Assembly (NCBI GenBank): GCA_950295325.1
Contig: OX485807.1
Span: 22,849,666 to 22,913,665 of the forward strand
Source of the DNA: Polytrichum commune
Lineage: Eukaryota > Streptophyta > Polytrichopsida > Polytrichales > Polytrichaceae
Direction: 5' to 3'
DNA length: 64,000 bases
In this document: positions 48,210 to 61,213 of the stretch, piece after piece
How the letters are laid out: every line of letters starts with the position of its first letter
Position numbering within the stretch: position 1 is the stretch's first letter
Program-made: the position numbers and the translations under genes
The notes under the pieces: model-generated
The model's input: only the letters and a program-made list of their open reading frames with translations
The model's database searches: none
What the model was told of the DNA's origin: nothing

Positions 48210-51200
48210 GACCCACCAGCCATCTATTTGGTGATTTCAGGCCTGGACCCTGATCCCTGATACTCTTGAATTGTAAATAGTTCACTGCAAGTTCAGATTC
48301 CTCTCTTTAGCTAAAGTCCAAGCCTTCAAGTTCAATAATTTCTCTCTTTAGTAAATTTTCTAGCATCTTCAGCTTTCTGTGAAGAACCTGATGTGTATAC
48401 TGATGCTAAGTCTTTGATGAGACTTGTTTAAATTGAGACTCATCAACTTCAATCAATAGTGACAGGACTTATGGCAATTTCGATGCATCACACAATTACG
48501 GGACATTTTGTTGCCTTTTCTGTTACCATGGTGATAGAAAATTTCCTCCACAAATTCGCAACAACTAACAAGGTGAGTCAATGTATCCAGTAATCTGCAT
48601 TCATTACAGTAACGTCCTCCAATTTATTTGAATGGTCTTGCTCTCTCTTGTTTAGCAATACACAAATCATTGCTACTGTTCAATCCATTTGTCAGGATGC
48701 CAGAGTCATAGCTTTCTTCATTCATGCGTCAGATTTTGTACACTAACCTACACCAAATGTTGCCATCAGTATACTTACTGTGCCGAGCGTCCAACTGTAG
48801 ATCCAAGCTGATTGATATTTAGTGGGGCTTGTAAAAAATAAGCATAATATGATATTAATAAAATTGCTTTGTTCAATAGCATAGTATTATTTTTATCATC
48901 AACATATCAGTAAATTCCACAGTAAACATGCACCAATTTTGTGGACCACAATACTCAATGCACTCATAATTGGTGTGGGAAAATGTTCATCAATTATTCA
49001 ACGACCGATGAAGTCACAATTATTGTGGGCCACACTAACAGGGTTATCCACTGTAGTGCACTAACACCCAGGGGTTGTTAAATCCTAGAGGTACTGGTAC
49101 CCTATCATGAGTGTGGAAAAGAAAAGAAAGAACAAAAGCATGTATGTCAAAAGTGCAGGCCGTCTATGGCCAGTCCTTTGGAATGTGCTCTCCTTAGGAA
49201 AATTGAGATCATAGCAGTTTAAATCATAGGTTTCTTAAACAGTAATATGTACTGTTGTACGTTATTGAGGAGGCCTGCTCCCGGATTGAGGTTTGCACTC
49301 TGTATGTGAAGTCTTTGTCAGCATGATCGAACATACTCAGACTTTGAACCAAGTATCTCCATCATGACCTGCATGTCTACCCTAAACCCACAACCCATGA
49401 CTGCTCGGGTTTCTGAAGCCTTTTACTACACACCTTAACCCCTAGATGCTTTTGGGCCTGATTTTGGCCTTTCATTCATTCGGTGTTCTGAAATTGTAGA
49501 ACGTGATAATACATTGTGATGCGATTCTTTGGTGGTGAGTGATAGCTTCTTGTCTTGCAAGGTTATACTTCTTGAAATCCACACTAAGTGACTTGGAAAC
49601 AATTTGATGAAGATTCATTAAATCCAGTATAAAGAGATATTACAGAATTGGTATGAACATGTGAAAAGCGTTTAGGGGTTAACCCTGTGGAACACTATGG
49701 ACTGCAAAGGGCCCCAACTACAACCTGCACAAAAGACTACTCTACGCTTCCATGTATCATCTTTTATTTGAAGTTGGTGCAATTGAAGGAGATGAAACCC
49801 TTGTGTGTCAGAGCCGTTGCTAGTGTTTCCTCCACATGTAAAGCAGACGTTCATTGCATCAGTTCATTTCTAATCTATTCACTTCCATGAAAAATTCCCT
49901 CTACTGAAGGGTTGTTGAGACATGCACCCCATTGATATCATCACATAGAAGCAGATAATGGATCTACATCCTACACATGCATGATTCCATAAGCAATCGG
50001 AGAGTGTGATGTACATCTTTAATGAAGCCCACCTGAAAAGCTGAATTTGATATTTGTAAACAAATTGTCTTGTAGGCATTGAGTTCTCTCTATCTCTATC
50101 TTTTAATTTTTAATTTTTTTTCTGCAGACATGTTGATGTCACTGAACTTGTCTTCACATATTGTATATGGGAGTATCCAGATCCATGGCATGTACTTCAG
50201 TAATTTGAGAAATTTAAAACTTTCCGTTTTGTTACCACTCACAAGAGTTTGCAGACTGTGTTTGTAGATTGATTTTGTGAGGTTGACCACCACACACACT
50301 TCTTACTAATTCAGCACAACTTGTGGAAAGATGCCTGTGATTTGCAATGTGTCAGTACCTTTTCACACAAGCATGGTGAATTATATGCTTCTAATCTTTC
50401 TTCAGTGCTTTGTGAGGAATTCATTTTTTACATAGAAACTGAGTGTTCGTTGATTGGCCTCTGCAGATTGTCAACATTCTCCACTTTGGTGAACATTGTC
50501 GGATGCTCCTGGTGACAAGGTATTAAGACGAGCTGGCTTGAGCCAGGTGTTTGACTGTAAAATCCAAAAACAGATTGACACTGCAGGTGGCAGAGCTCCA
50601 TACCCCAACAATATACACTCTCAATAATAAGTTCAAGAAATCTGTATCCTATTCACTTGCCTACAAATGGTCAGAATATATGCGATGTCTGAAGTTCTGG
50701 ATGGAAATGCAGAGTACACATATGTGTACATTAATTGCAAGTTATGTGCATTCTACATGTTTATCATATGTGGTCAACATCACAATGTTGATCCACATGA
50801 GACACGTTACAGATACTACAAATGGGCTACAAACATTTGTTAGCCCGAGTCATGAACTGAGTAGGTATGCATGTCTTCTGCAAGAAGAAACTTGGAGACA
50901 AAGGATTGTCATCTCCCACAAAGGGAAAAACAGAATATCCATCAACTGGGAAGGTTAAAGTTGGTATCAAAAGCACTATAAATTTAACTAGATACACCGA
51001 AATTCAACTGCATGTGGAGCATCAGGGTTGAGGTGGTTGTGGTTGGGTGATCCTGTGGAATACTGGAATTGCTTTAAGAAGGGGGCAAATCATGTATGTC
51101 ATCCTGATTTGCAACCACTGAGGTCTACCACAATGGCTACAAGACAACTCCAACCCAACATCAAACTCGGCAGGATTCTCTTCACCTTCAGCTGCCCAAG

Positions 51201-52900
51201 ACACTTCAGGTCCTTCTTGTGTCAGATTTATGATTCAGGAACTTAACCCTCCAACTTTATGAAGCCTTTCAATTCTCACATTATACCATGATATCTTCTC
51301 AGGTGAGAGTAGATTTCTAGTATTGATTGTCGATTGCATACATGCCATAGCCCAGTTGATGTATCCTCTAGTGATCTGCGAGGTCTTCTCGTGTCCAATT
51401 GATGATTCACTGCTTAGGTCAACATAATCAATATCAAACGAATGAAGCCATGCATTGTGTGGTACTAAATAATTCTGTGGGCAGAGAACATGAAGAAAAC
51501 ATCATGACATGCCGAATGACTAAAGCATGATAATTCACACATGCGCCCTGCCACTTGTCCACGTTTTGAAGCATCAATCCACTTGCATGGCACCTGCCTC
51601 AGCTTCTGAATGTAACAGTTGAGTCGACTCATAGCTGGAACAAGCTTCTAATTCATGATCATAGAGACATTTCTAAAAACAAAACAAAAGTATCTTGTTA
51701 TCTGAGATGGATGCAATTGCAGATGTCGAGCCTGTGATGACATTCAAAGTCATTAGCATAACTTTACAGGACATTTGATGCTACAGAATCAGATCAATCT
51801 ACAGATTATCACCTAATAATATATAAAAGTGTTAGGAAACCCACAAATTAGCACTAACAGCAATCAAGAAGTGCTCTACATCATACATACATCATGGCAA
51901 GAGAAGTCGAATGAGATCAGAATTACATGATTGAATCATGTCCAATGTGACTGGCGTGCACTATGGAACATTTCTTGCAGCAATTCTGAATTGGTGGATA
52001 TATCATCAAAGATCACTAATCACAGACCTCCACCTCTTTCTGGTCTACATGCAACAAAGAGATTGAATAGGATTAGAGGCCGCAGAAAAATGCGATGATA
52101 AACCTGGCATTCGATTTCAAAATTGCAGGCTGCATTCAACTCATCTATGGTTTAATTGGCCCAACTTAACTTGTCATGTCACCTCCGGCAGCCCTGTTTT
52201 GAGCAGACCTAAGTGAGATGCTTAACCCTTACGTGACTCACATGATCATCAATCACCTTAAGAGTTAAAGGCGGGCATGCAATCTTCTGTCCAGCGCACA
52301 TTACACTTCCAATCACCTCCAGCCACCTACAGGCTTATTAGATACCACCTATTTAAACAAGAACTTCTTAGCTGAAAAGAGGGGATGAAATGCATGATGG
52401 AGATGGGGTTCGCAAGTGGACTCATGAACAAATATCCCACCCTTTGAAATCGCATCATGCAGGAGGGCAGGGCAAGTGGGTTGCCAGTGCCCTTTCTAGA
52501 CCTCCTTTGCGGAATGCGTACGACTCATCAGGCTCACGTGGCGAAGGCACCCAGGCACGCATCCCAAGAGATGGAAGGGTCCACGTCGGTCGATGGGCCC
52601 CATCGAACGACGTATGTGGCCCTGGAGACCTTCCCAAATTTCTCTTTCCAGCGGATCTCGCACTCCACTTCCCACTTCCCAGCTTCCGGACTTAATCTGA
52701 CTGGGAATTAACCTCGGCAATTGTGTGTACCAATTTCAGCAACAATTCTCGCATCCTTCAGCTCACTGGTGGTGCGAGCTTCAGAGTTAACCTCTTCTTA
52801 ACTTTTGAATTTTTTTTGTCAAGTAAGTATGTACTATGTTTCAATCTCCACTTTGAGGTATGTCATGTGTGATAGATTTCTGGTCTGGGTGTTGTTGCCT
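48210..52900. other. Long intergenic region
   Basis: I see no convincing gene on either strand. Open frames are short, low in family resemblance and without paired splice sites. A GC-richer patch at 52380-52700 is open in several frames on both strands. That is more like promoter or unique regulatory DNA than coding. Confidence 0.45.
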
Positions 52901-52924
52901 CCAATTCTTGCATCGCATGTTCGG

Positions 52925-53640
52925 AAACCAATTTGATGCTCTTCTGGCAGCCGCGTTTCCCTAGCAAGCTCCGGAGTCTACTCCGCATTGAATTCCTCAT
53001 ATGCTACGTATGCTTGTTTGTACGGATGTATTTATATATCTCCATTTGGAGCCATGCATGCAAGTTCCAGGAGGATGTTGTGTTGGAATTTCTGTCTGGG
53101 TGTTTACCTCTCATTTGTAAAACGTTTGGAACCAATTTGATGCTCTTTTTTTCCGCATAGCTTCGGAGTCTGGTTCCTTTTGATTTCGTTTTCTACGTAT
53201 GTCCTCCATGTTGAGCGGCATTTTCAAGCTCCAGGAGTTGATATGGTGATCGAGTTCTTGTCTGAGTACCGCATCCAGGTTGTGCCACGTTTGTGCACCA
53301 ATTTGTGCACCCACGCTATTCGTCTACACTTCAGGATTGAGCTGTTACGATAGTATTTTCTCAGGGTGAGGTGGCCTCCATTTTTGCAATCCAAATCTTT
53401 AAGCTCTATCTGTCACCCCCTGCTTTTTTGGTGCAACCTACAGGACCATATTGTGGTTGAATTGTTATATGGGCATGGCCTTCACTTTGTGCCATGCTGG
53501 CACACGAATTTGATGCTCGTTCTTGCTGCCCTACTGCTGATGCAAGGTGCAGGAGAGTGGTATTATCGAAGAGTTTGTTTTGGGTATAGCCTCTATTTTA
53601 TATGACCAATTTGATGCTCATTTTGCCCAGAGGGTCGGTG
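52925..53640 (+). repeat. Degenerate repeats upstream of ClpC
   Basis: The motif ACCAATTTGATGCTC or close variants recurs near 52927, 53131, 53298, 53504 and 53605. The stretches between the first four share AGGA..ATGTTGTG-GGAATT-like and CTCCGGAGTCT-like segments. Spacing is 100-206 bp. Divergence is high, so the array is old. It lies 0.9-1.6 kb before the ClpC start codon. Confidence 0.55.
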
Positions 53641-54552
53641 CAAGTTAACACGGGTTTCCATCCGCATCAAAGGACCCGTGATGCTTGGTTTGTTGTTCGG
53701 GCTCTTGAATTCTATTGCCGTCGATGTGAATTGTAAGCTTTGTGAAAGGGGTTTGAAGAATTTGGAAGTCTTGTGTGAGTGAGAAGAATTTTATTTTAAT
53801 TTATTTTTGGTTTGTTTTGCATTAGTATTAAGCTTAGAGTTTCCTACATCCTCAACGTTTTGTTTGAATTGATCGAGTTGCCGAGTCAGGAAAGTGGTTC
53901 TGTGGCTCTTTGGGGGGCAAAAGTCCTTGAAGCGAGCAACTGCTTCGGGGAAGCATTTGCAATAGTTGTTAGGTTGTTGTTCCTGTCGAGATGTAGTATT
54001 TAGTGGCAATCATAATTTCAACCTGTGGAAGCTGTTCTTCTCATTCTATAGAATCCTTCTCCATGTCAAAGCATGATACCATCAAGACTTTATTGCAGTA
54101 AGCAGTTTTTTTTTTGTTCTTCAAAAAGGAAATTCCTGAAGGAAGCCTGCTCTTGTATGCTTGCAAAGTGAACCACCTTGTAGGGTCGGAGCAGAGAGTT
54201 GATGAGGGTGTGTGGTCTTCCTCCTACAAAGTCCTTCGACTACTAACCTCTGAATTCTGGATGAAATGTCGTCCTTTTTAGCATATCAATTTTCTTGAAA
54301 CAACCTCAGCCAGTTTGGATCACAAACGCTCTCATCACAAGGACAGCAACATGCGGGGGTGAAATTAACATTCCTTGGAGTCTTACTTCCATCTGGTTAC
54401 GGAAATGTGGCACTTCCATCAGTCTTTGGTCTTCACTCATATCACTCACATCTGCTACTCAAGTCTGATTGGTTTGTATGAACGTTTTGCAGGTGTATGT
54501 CTCAATTGCATTATACCTAAACAAGTGGTAGGGTGTTTGGAGTCAAGACGCC
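53641..54552 (+). promoter_or_regulatory. Upstream region of ClpC
   Basis: Presumed promoter and 5' leader of the ClpC gene. I see no open frame of note and no promoter element I would assert. Confidence 0.35.
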
Positions 54553-57500
54553 ATGGCTACGGCCATTGCGCAGTCATTGACTCTTCCAGCCGGTGGAGCT
54601 TCTCCTGTGGGTCAAATTCATGGTTGTTCTAAAACTGGGACTCCTGCTGCAAGAGCAGGTCCTGTAGGGAGAAGAAGAAATGATCAAATCAGATCTACAA
54701 GCTCAGGCCTCCAAGCCTACTCTGGCATGCGGAAGGCCTCAATTGTTGACACTTTGTCTGTGAAGCAAAGCCAGGACTTCAAGTCTGTGATGGCTGCTGC
54801 AGTTAGAAGGAATCACCAGCCATGGAAACCTAGCAGCAGAGGTGTCACAACAGCTATGTTCGAGCGCTTCACCGAGAAGGCTATCAAGGTCATCATGTTG
54901 GCACAGGAGGAGGCCAGGCGCCTAGGTCATAATTTCGTGGGCACAGAGCAGATTTTGTTGGGGTTAATTGGAGAGGGCACTGGAATTGCTGCCAAGGTGT
55001 TGAAAAGTATGGGAGTGAACCTCAAAGAAGCTCGTGTGGAGGTAGAGAAGATCATTGGCCGAGGAAGCGGGTTTGTGGCTGTAGAAATCCCCTTCACCCC
55101 GAGGGCAAAGCGAGTTTTGGAGCTTTCCCTTGAGGAAGCGAGGCAACTTGGTGAGTCTCATGGTCCTACAGATTCTTGAGGGTAGCAATTTGAGGAGTTC
55201 TCTGAGTTTTTAGTTGTTGATGCATGTTCAGTTCAGGTCTTTGTAAGGCTCTTAAGGTATGCAGATGATGAGTTCTTCTTCCCTCCAAGAGTAGTACAAA
55301 TCATCATCTGAATATGAATCAACTAGGGTAGGTTTTGTTGGGACTATTGGAGAGGCATGTATCCTTGTTGATGCATATTCAGATGATGATGCAGTAGGTA
55401 TCCTAGTTGATGCAGATACTCTAGTCGGTGCATATTATTAAGTTCAAGTCGTTGTACTTTTGTAGGTCACAACTATATAGGAACAGAGCATTTGCTTCTT
55501 GGATTGTTGCGGGAAGGTGAAGGCGTTGCAGCACGTGTCCTTGAGAACCTTGGAGCGGATCCCAGCAACATTCGCACCCAGGTTCAGTTTTGAAACATCC
55601 TGGAAATTTTGTTGGTTTATTACTTTCCTGTCATTATACCACAGTTTCAACAGTAGGGATTTGATAGCTGATGATGATGTAAGTCACAGTGCAGATTCTT
55701 GCACGACTTGGACCTAATATTTGGTTCTCCTATGCAAGGTTTGGTTGGTACACATTTCTCTTCTGAAGTTGTGAGCACGTTACCACCACCTTGTTTGGTC
55801 GTGCAGGTTTTTATCCATTCAGAACTTTGCTTATGAGTGCAACATTTATTGCATGATTCTTCAGGTCATTCGGATGGTTGGTGAGAGCACGGAAGCAGTG
55901 GGTGCAGGAGTTGGTGGGGGCAGTAGCAATAACAAGATGCCCACGTTGGAGGAGTTTGGTACCAATCTGACCAAGCTCGCTGAAGAAGTGAGTTTTCACC
56001 AGTTTCCACCAATTTCCTTTTCCTTTTTTTTAGAACACAATTAACTACCTACACAGCAGTCTTGAGCATGTAAGGACGTTCTCTTTCATTCTGTCTTCAA
56101 GAACAAATACAAGAAGTAAGGTCCTTGATTACATGCATGAATGCCAAGCATAGTGAAGTGGCAAGCTCTCATTAGTTGACACCTCATTGTTACCGAATCT
56201 TTGCGGACAAAGCCTTCTCCCATTTACCAAATTTCAGCTGGAAGACCTTGCCAAAAGTAATTTTACTGAGTGTCATGTACTCTCCAAGATGCTTGTTTAG
56301 GGGGATAACACCCAGTACACCACTTACCAATGCTAAGTACTCCCAGGCTATTTTATTTTTTGACTGTCCAGTTGATGTTGACAATTGGCATTTGTGGCTG
56401 GTACAGGGAAAGTTAGATCCTGTTGTGGGAAGGTTGCCCCAAATTGAGCGGGTGACTCAAATCCTGGGCCGCAGGACCAAGAACAATCCCTGCCTCATTG
56501 GGGAACCTGGAGTTGGGAAAACTGCCATTGCGGAGGGCTTGGCACAGCGAATTGCGTCTGGGGATGTTCCTGAGACCCTTGAGGGCAAGAAGGTCATCAC
56601 ATTAGACATGGGGCTGTTGGTGGCTGGTACCAAGTACAGAGGAGAGTTTGAAGAGAGGCTGAAGAAATTGATGGAGGAGATCAAGCAAGCAGATGATATC
56701 ATCTTGATGATTGATGAGGTGCACACTTTGATTGGTGCGGGTGCAGCAGAGGGCGCGATTGATGCTGCAAACATTTTAAAGCCTGCCCTTGCCCGTGGTG
56801 AACTTCAGGTATTGACACTGAGGTTTTATGCATTCCTGATGGCTAAGATGGTGTTGTTTTCATTTTGTACTAAGGTCACTTTGATCCTCAAGGGTACATT
56901 TTGTAAAGAATATCTTGTGCTTGTCTCTGTTACATTCTAATCGCCTATTGAGTTTGTCATCCGATATTCAGAAGGAGATGTATGTGGTGCTACTAATTAG
57001 ATTAGTTGGTAGTTGAGATTTGTTAACTTTGTGTACTATTATATTAAATAAAAAACAAACCATTACTTTGGAATTACTCAAAAATGGAATCTGCAACTTT
57101 AGGTGCTACTACTCCTTTGATTGTCATCATGATTCTCAGATAAGTACATAACATTGTAAAGAAGCACTTCATAGGTAAGTGATATAAGATAATTCATCCA
57201 GATGTGTACAGCAGAAAGTGGTAGTGGTATCACTTGCATTCTTCTGGTCTTAAATCGTGATGATTCTTAGGAAACACATTATGTTGAGTAACATGTCCTT
57301 ATCTCGAATGTCTAGCTTGATCCCAGCACTTTGACCATTGAATTGAGGGAAACTGGCATGAAATTCATGGCATCCTGATTTGCTGCTTTGTGTATCTCCA
57401 GTGCATTGGAGCTACAACTTTGGATGAGTATAGGAAGCATATTGAGAAGGATCCTGCACTGGAGCGGAGATTTCAGCCAGTGTTGGTTCCAGAGCCAACT

Positions 57501-60500
57501 GTGGATGAGACGATCCTGATTTTAAAAGGATTGAGGGAGAGATATGAGATTCATCACAAACTGCGTTATACAGATGAGGCTTTGGTGGCGGCAGCCCAGC
57601 TTTCATACCAGTACATCAGGTCTGTATTTCAGTCTGCATTCTGTTTATTCTTTGTGTTTAGAAGAACAACAAATTCTTTGTAAGTGGCGCAGGTGACTCA
57701 GAGGTATACTCTTTGTTCTTTTCGTTTAAAAAATAAAATAAAATCACAAATGTGTTTGAACTTGTGTTCATGCACATGTGCCATCTATCGCCAAATTTTT
57801 TTTGATTTAAAACGAATATGCATTCCCATGATCCATGTGGCCTCCCAAAATTTCTCACTTGGACAGGAAAGTCCTTGCCAGCTTTTACAGGCTAGCATGA
57901 TTTCATGAAGAATCGATGATTCTATTTCAGTTCCAATGCAAGCCATAATTGCCAATTACTCAAGCAAATGACTAGGACTTGACAAATTAATTACCGCTTT
58001 TGATTTTCACTGTCGCAGGTTAATACATAACAATCCCTTATATATAAACATGTGTGGAGGGGTTTGAGAATGTAATTATTGTTTACTCACCTGTGCGTCT
58101 CTTGACTTGCAGTGATCGTTTTTTGCCTGACAAGGCTATTGATTTGATTGATGAAGCTGGTTCTCGTGTGCGCCTGAGACATGCTCAGGTAATCAATAGT
58201 ACAACCAAACATGATATTTAGTGTCATTATGGTAACTTGTCGGATGACACTTCTCACAAATAAGTGAACAAATATTGTCATGGATGATGGATGAGTTCAT
58301 CCATTGGTCAAAACCCTACCTTCTCTTGTCAGCAACTTGTGATGAAATAGTGTCATGGATGATTGAAATTTGGATGAAAACTATCTTGGTAAGTGACAGT
58401 AATTGCAACACTGTAAATCTATAATCCCCCCAAAAATTTACAAGCAATGACAAATAATGGTGGGTTAACATTTAGTGTTAGTGACACTGTACTGCGGTTT
58501 ACAATTAGTATTGAGCAAGACAATTAGAATTGGTGACACTAAATATCATATTTGGAGTAGTTTCCAAGACCTATGCTCACAATTTCTTTTTTTTTGTACT
58601 CAAACTTTTTGTTGAGAATGCACCATTACACTGTAAAGAGACGATGTGGCAGATGTTCGAGTAGTGCCTTCTGGTTGAAATGCTCTTTCAAATTTGCCAA
58701 ATACCCGATTCAGTATACTCTTACTGCATTTATGGGTTGGCAAGGTGTGAATCTTGGCATATCGTTCACTTAAATGGTTTGACATGAATAGTTCTTAGTC
58801 TTTGTTCAAAGGCTTGAAACAGAACAACATCTTCATTTTTAGAGGATGAATCATGGTCATAGCTAGCTGTTTATCTATTGATATTCTCTTGAAGCTTTTA
58901 CAATTTGACATAGGTTTGTTTCTGATTGATTGGATCAGCAAGAGGGCTTAAAGAGATCTGTGTTTGCTCACTTGTAGCTACCTGAAGAGGCAAGGGAGCT
59001 TGACAAGGAGTTGCGTGCTAACACAAAAGAAAAGAATGAAGCTGTCCGTGCTCAAGACTTTGAAAAGGTAATTGTGAATTTATGTGAATTTAGTATATAT
59101 GTTCTCTTAGATTATCTGATGAGTTATCTGTACATTTTAGTGGAGGTGCGAGTGATTGAATGGAAAATGTGGTTCACGTTCAGCTAATTATGATGAGATC
59201 TAGTCTTGTATGTGATATGGAACATACTCCATAGAAGTCAATCAAAAGTGGGGTGAGGTTATGTATTTTAAGGATAATTGTGTAGATATGTGGTAATGGG
59301 AGCAACTGGGTGAGAAAGTGATAAAGCTGGACTGAACACGATCACATACTTCGCACCTGCCAACAAAGATAGCAACCTGTTGGTACATACCAATCCATCA
59401 GTATTGGATTGATTTGCATGGACTGATCATGATCACATACTTTACACCTACCAACATAGGTTACAACTGTTGGTTCATACCAGGCCACCAATGTTGGACT
59501 GTTTTGCGGCTTCAAGTCAATATCCTAATTGAGGTTTATTATGTTCTCACAGGCAGGGGAGTTGAGGGACCGAGAGATGGAACTGAAGGCTCAAATCTCT
59601 GCAATCACAGAGAAGGGTAAAGAGAAGTCAAAAGCAGAGAGTGAAGCAGGCGAAGTTGGCCCCACTGTGGAAGAATCAGACATTCAACAGATTGTGTCAG
59701 CTTGGACAGGCATTCCAGTGGAAAAGGTTTCGACCGATGAGTCAGACCGATTGTTGAAAATGGAGGAAACTCTTCACCAGCGCGTCGTTGGCCAGGATGA
59801 AGCTGTCAAAGCGATCAGTCGCGCAATCCGCCGAGCCCGCGTCGGGCTGAAAAATCCCAACCGCCCGATTGCTAGTTTCATCTTCTCAGGGCCCACGGGT
59901 GTTGGCAAATCCGAGCTTGCAAAGGCACTTGCATCCTACTACTTTGGCTCTGAGGAAGCTATGGTCCGGCTTGACATGTCTGAGTTTATGGAGAGGCACA
60001 CAGTTTCGAAACTGATTGGTTCTCCACCAGGTTATGTAGGGTACAGTGAAGGTGGCCAGTTGACAGAGGCAGTGCGCCGAAGGCCGTATACGGTGGTTTT
60101 GTTTGATGAAATTGAGAAAGCACATCCTGATGTGTTCAACATGATGCTTCAAATCTTGGAAGATGGGCGTCTGACCGACAGTAAGGGACGAACTGTAGAT
60201 TTCAAAAATACCCTTTTGATCATGACTTCAAATGTTGGAAGCAGTGTCATTGAGAAAGGTGGCGGTGGAATTGGTTTCCAGCTGGATTATGGTGAGAAAG
60301 ACTCCAGTTACAACCGAATCAAGAGCCTTGTTAATGAGGAGCTCAAGCAGTACTTCCGTCCTGAGTTTTTGAACAGGTTGGACGAGATTATTGTGTTCAG
60401 ACAACTCACCAAGTTGGAAGTGAAGGAGATTGCTGACATCATGTTGAAGGAGGTTGCAGAGCGGTTGAAGAAGAAGGATATTGATCTGCAGGTTTGGTTC

Positions 60501-61213
60501 CTTCCTACTCCTTCCAATATATAGCCTTTTATATCTAAGTTGTTTGCGAGTTAGCTTCATGTCTCTCCATCTATATTAACTCATCAAAAACTTGCAAAAA
60601 ACGACAAATTAATCATCCACAAGTAGCGTGGCAATCTTAAGTGGGTTAGTGGGTGGCAATGGCCTCCCTTGATAGATAGAAATCTTGGAGATTAGTGGGG
60701 CCTATGAAGTAATTTGCATATTCATGAGATATTCTGCATGTTTGGGAAATATTCTTGGAATATATCTAGTATAATATTAAACTGAATTTCCACTATCCTG
60801 ATTTTTCTTAAGACTTCTATAATTTTTACTTTGAAACATTAAATAGGACTCTGACACTGGTAACCTCCGGTGATCAGATAGTTAATGTTGTCCTGAGTGA
60901 CCTTGGCAACTTTGCTCAGAGTTGCTTGGACATCAGCACTCACTTCAATGTCATCTTTTCACAGGTGACAGAGAGGTTTAGGGACCGTGTTGTTGATGAG
61001 GGCTACAGTCCCAGCTATGGAGCGCGGCCATTACGACGAGCCATCATGAGGTTACTTGAAGATAGTATGGCGGAAGGCATGCTTGCTGGACAGATTAAAG
61101 AGGGGGACTCTGCCATTATCGATGTCGATAGTGAAGGAAGTGTCACCGTGTTGAATGGTACAACAGGAACAGCCTCAAATTCAGCAATCGAAGCTCCTGC
61201 AGGCATCTCCTAA
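54553..61213 (+). CDS. CLPC: Chloroplast ClpC / HSP93 AAA+ chaperone
   Basis: ClpC is the stromal HSP100 chaperone that feeds substrates to the Clp protease and helps import motors at the inner envelope. Exons are 54553-55150, 55466-55581, 55865-55987, 56407-56808, 57402-57619, 58113-58188, 58978-59067, 59553-60491 and 60965-61213, giving 936 aa; Arabidopsis ClpC1 is about 929. The first ~95 residues are a Ser/Ala/Arg-rich transit peptide. The Clp N-domain repeats follow ([39 protein letters not shown]). D1 has GEPGVGKT (about 311) and LMIDEVHT. The UVR/middle domain has [20 protein letters not shown]2 has GPTGVGKS (about 654) and [11 protein letters not shown]. The start has good context (GCCATGGCT). 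All nine joins keep frame. Intron 6 contains a MITE. Confidence 0.97.
58200..58559 (-). mobile_element. TA-flanked MITE in ClpC intron 6
   Basis: The element at 58202-58557 is an inverted relative of the 34519-34896 copy: read on the minus strand, ATATGATATTTAGTGTCACC, AACATTATTTGTCA-like and AAGTTGCTGACAAGAGAAGG all appear in order. It is flanked by TA. It starts 13 bp after the exon 6 donor but leaves the donor and the acceptor at 58977 intact. It has no coding capacity. Confidence 0.75.
59332..59512 (+). repeat. Two 90-bp tandem units in ClpC intron 7
   Basis: Two units share GATCACATACTT, CACCTRCCAACA and AACTGTTGGT-CATACC, about 91 bp apart. They are intronic and moderately diverged. 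Confidence 0.6.

Noticed and set aside
52390..52720. Several overlapping open frames in a GC-richer patch
   Set aside because: Open in multiple frames on both strands with no family resemblance or splice partners.
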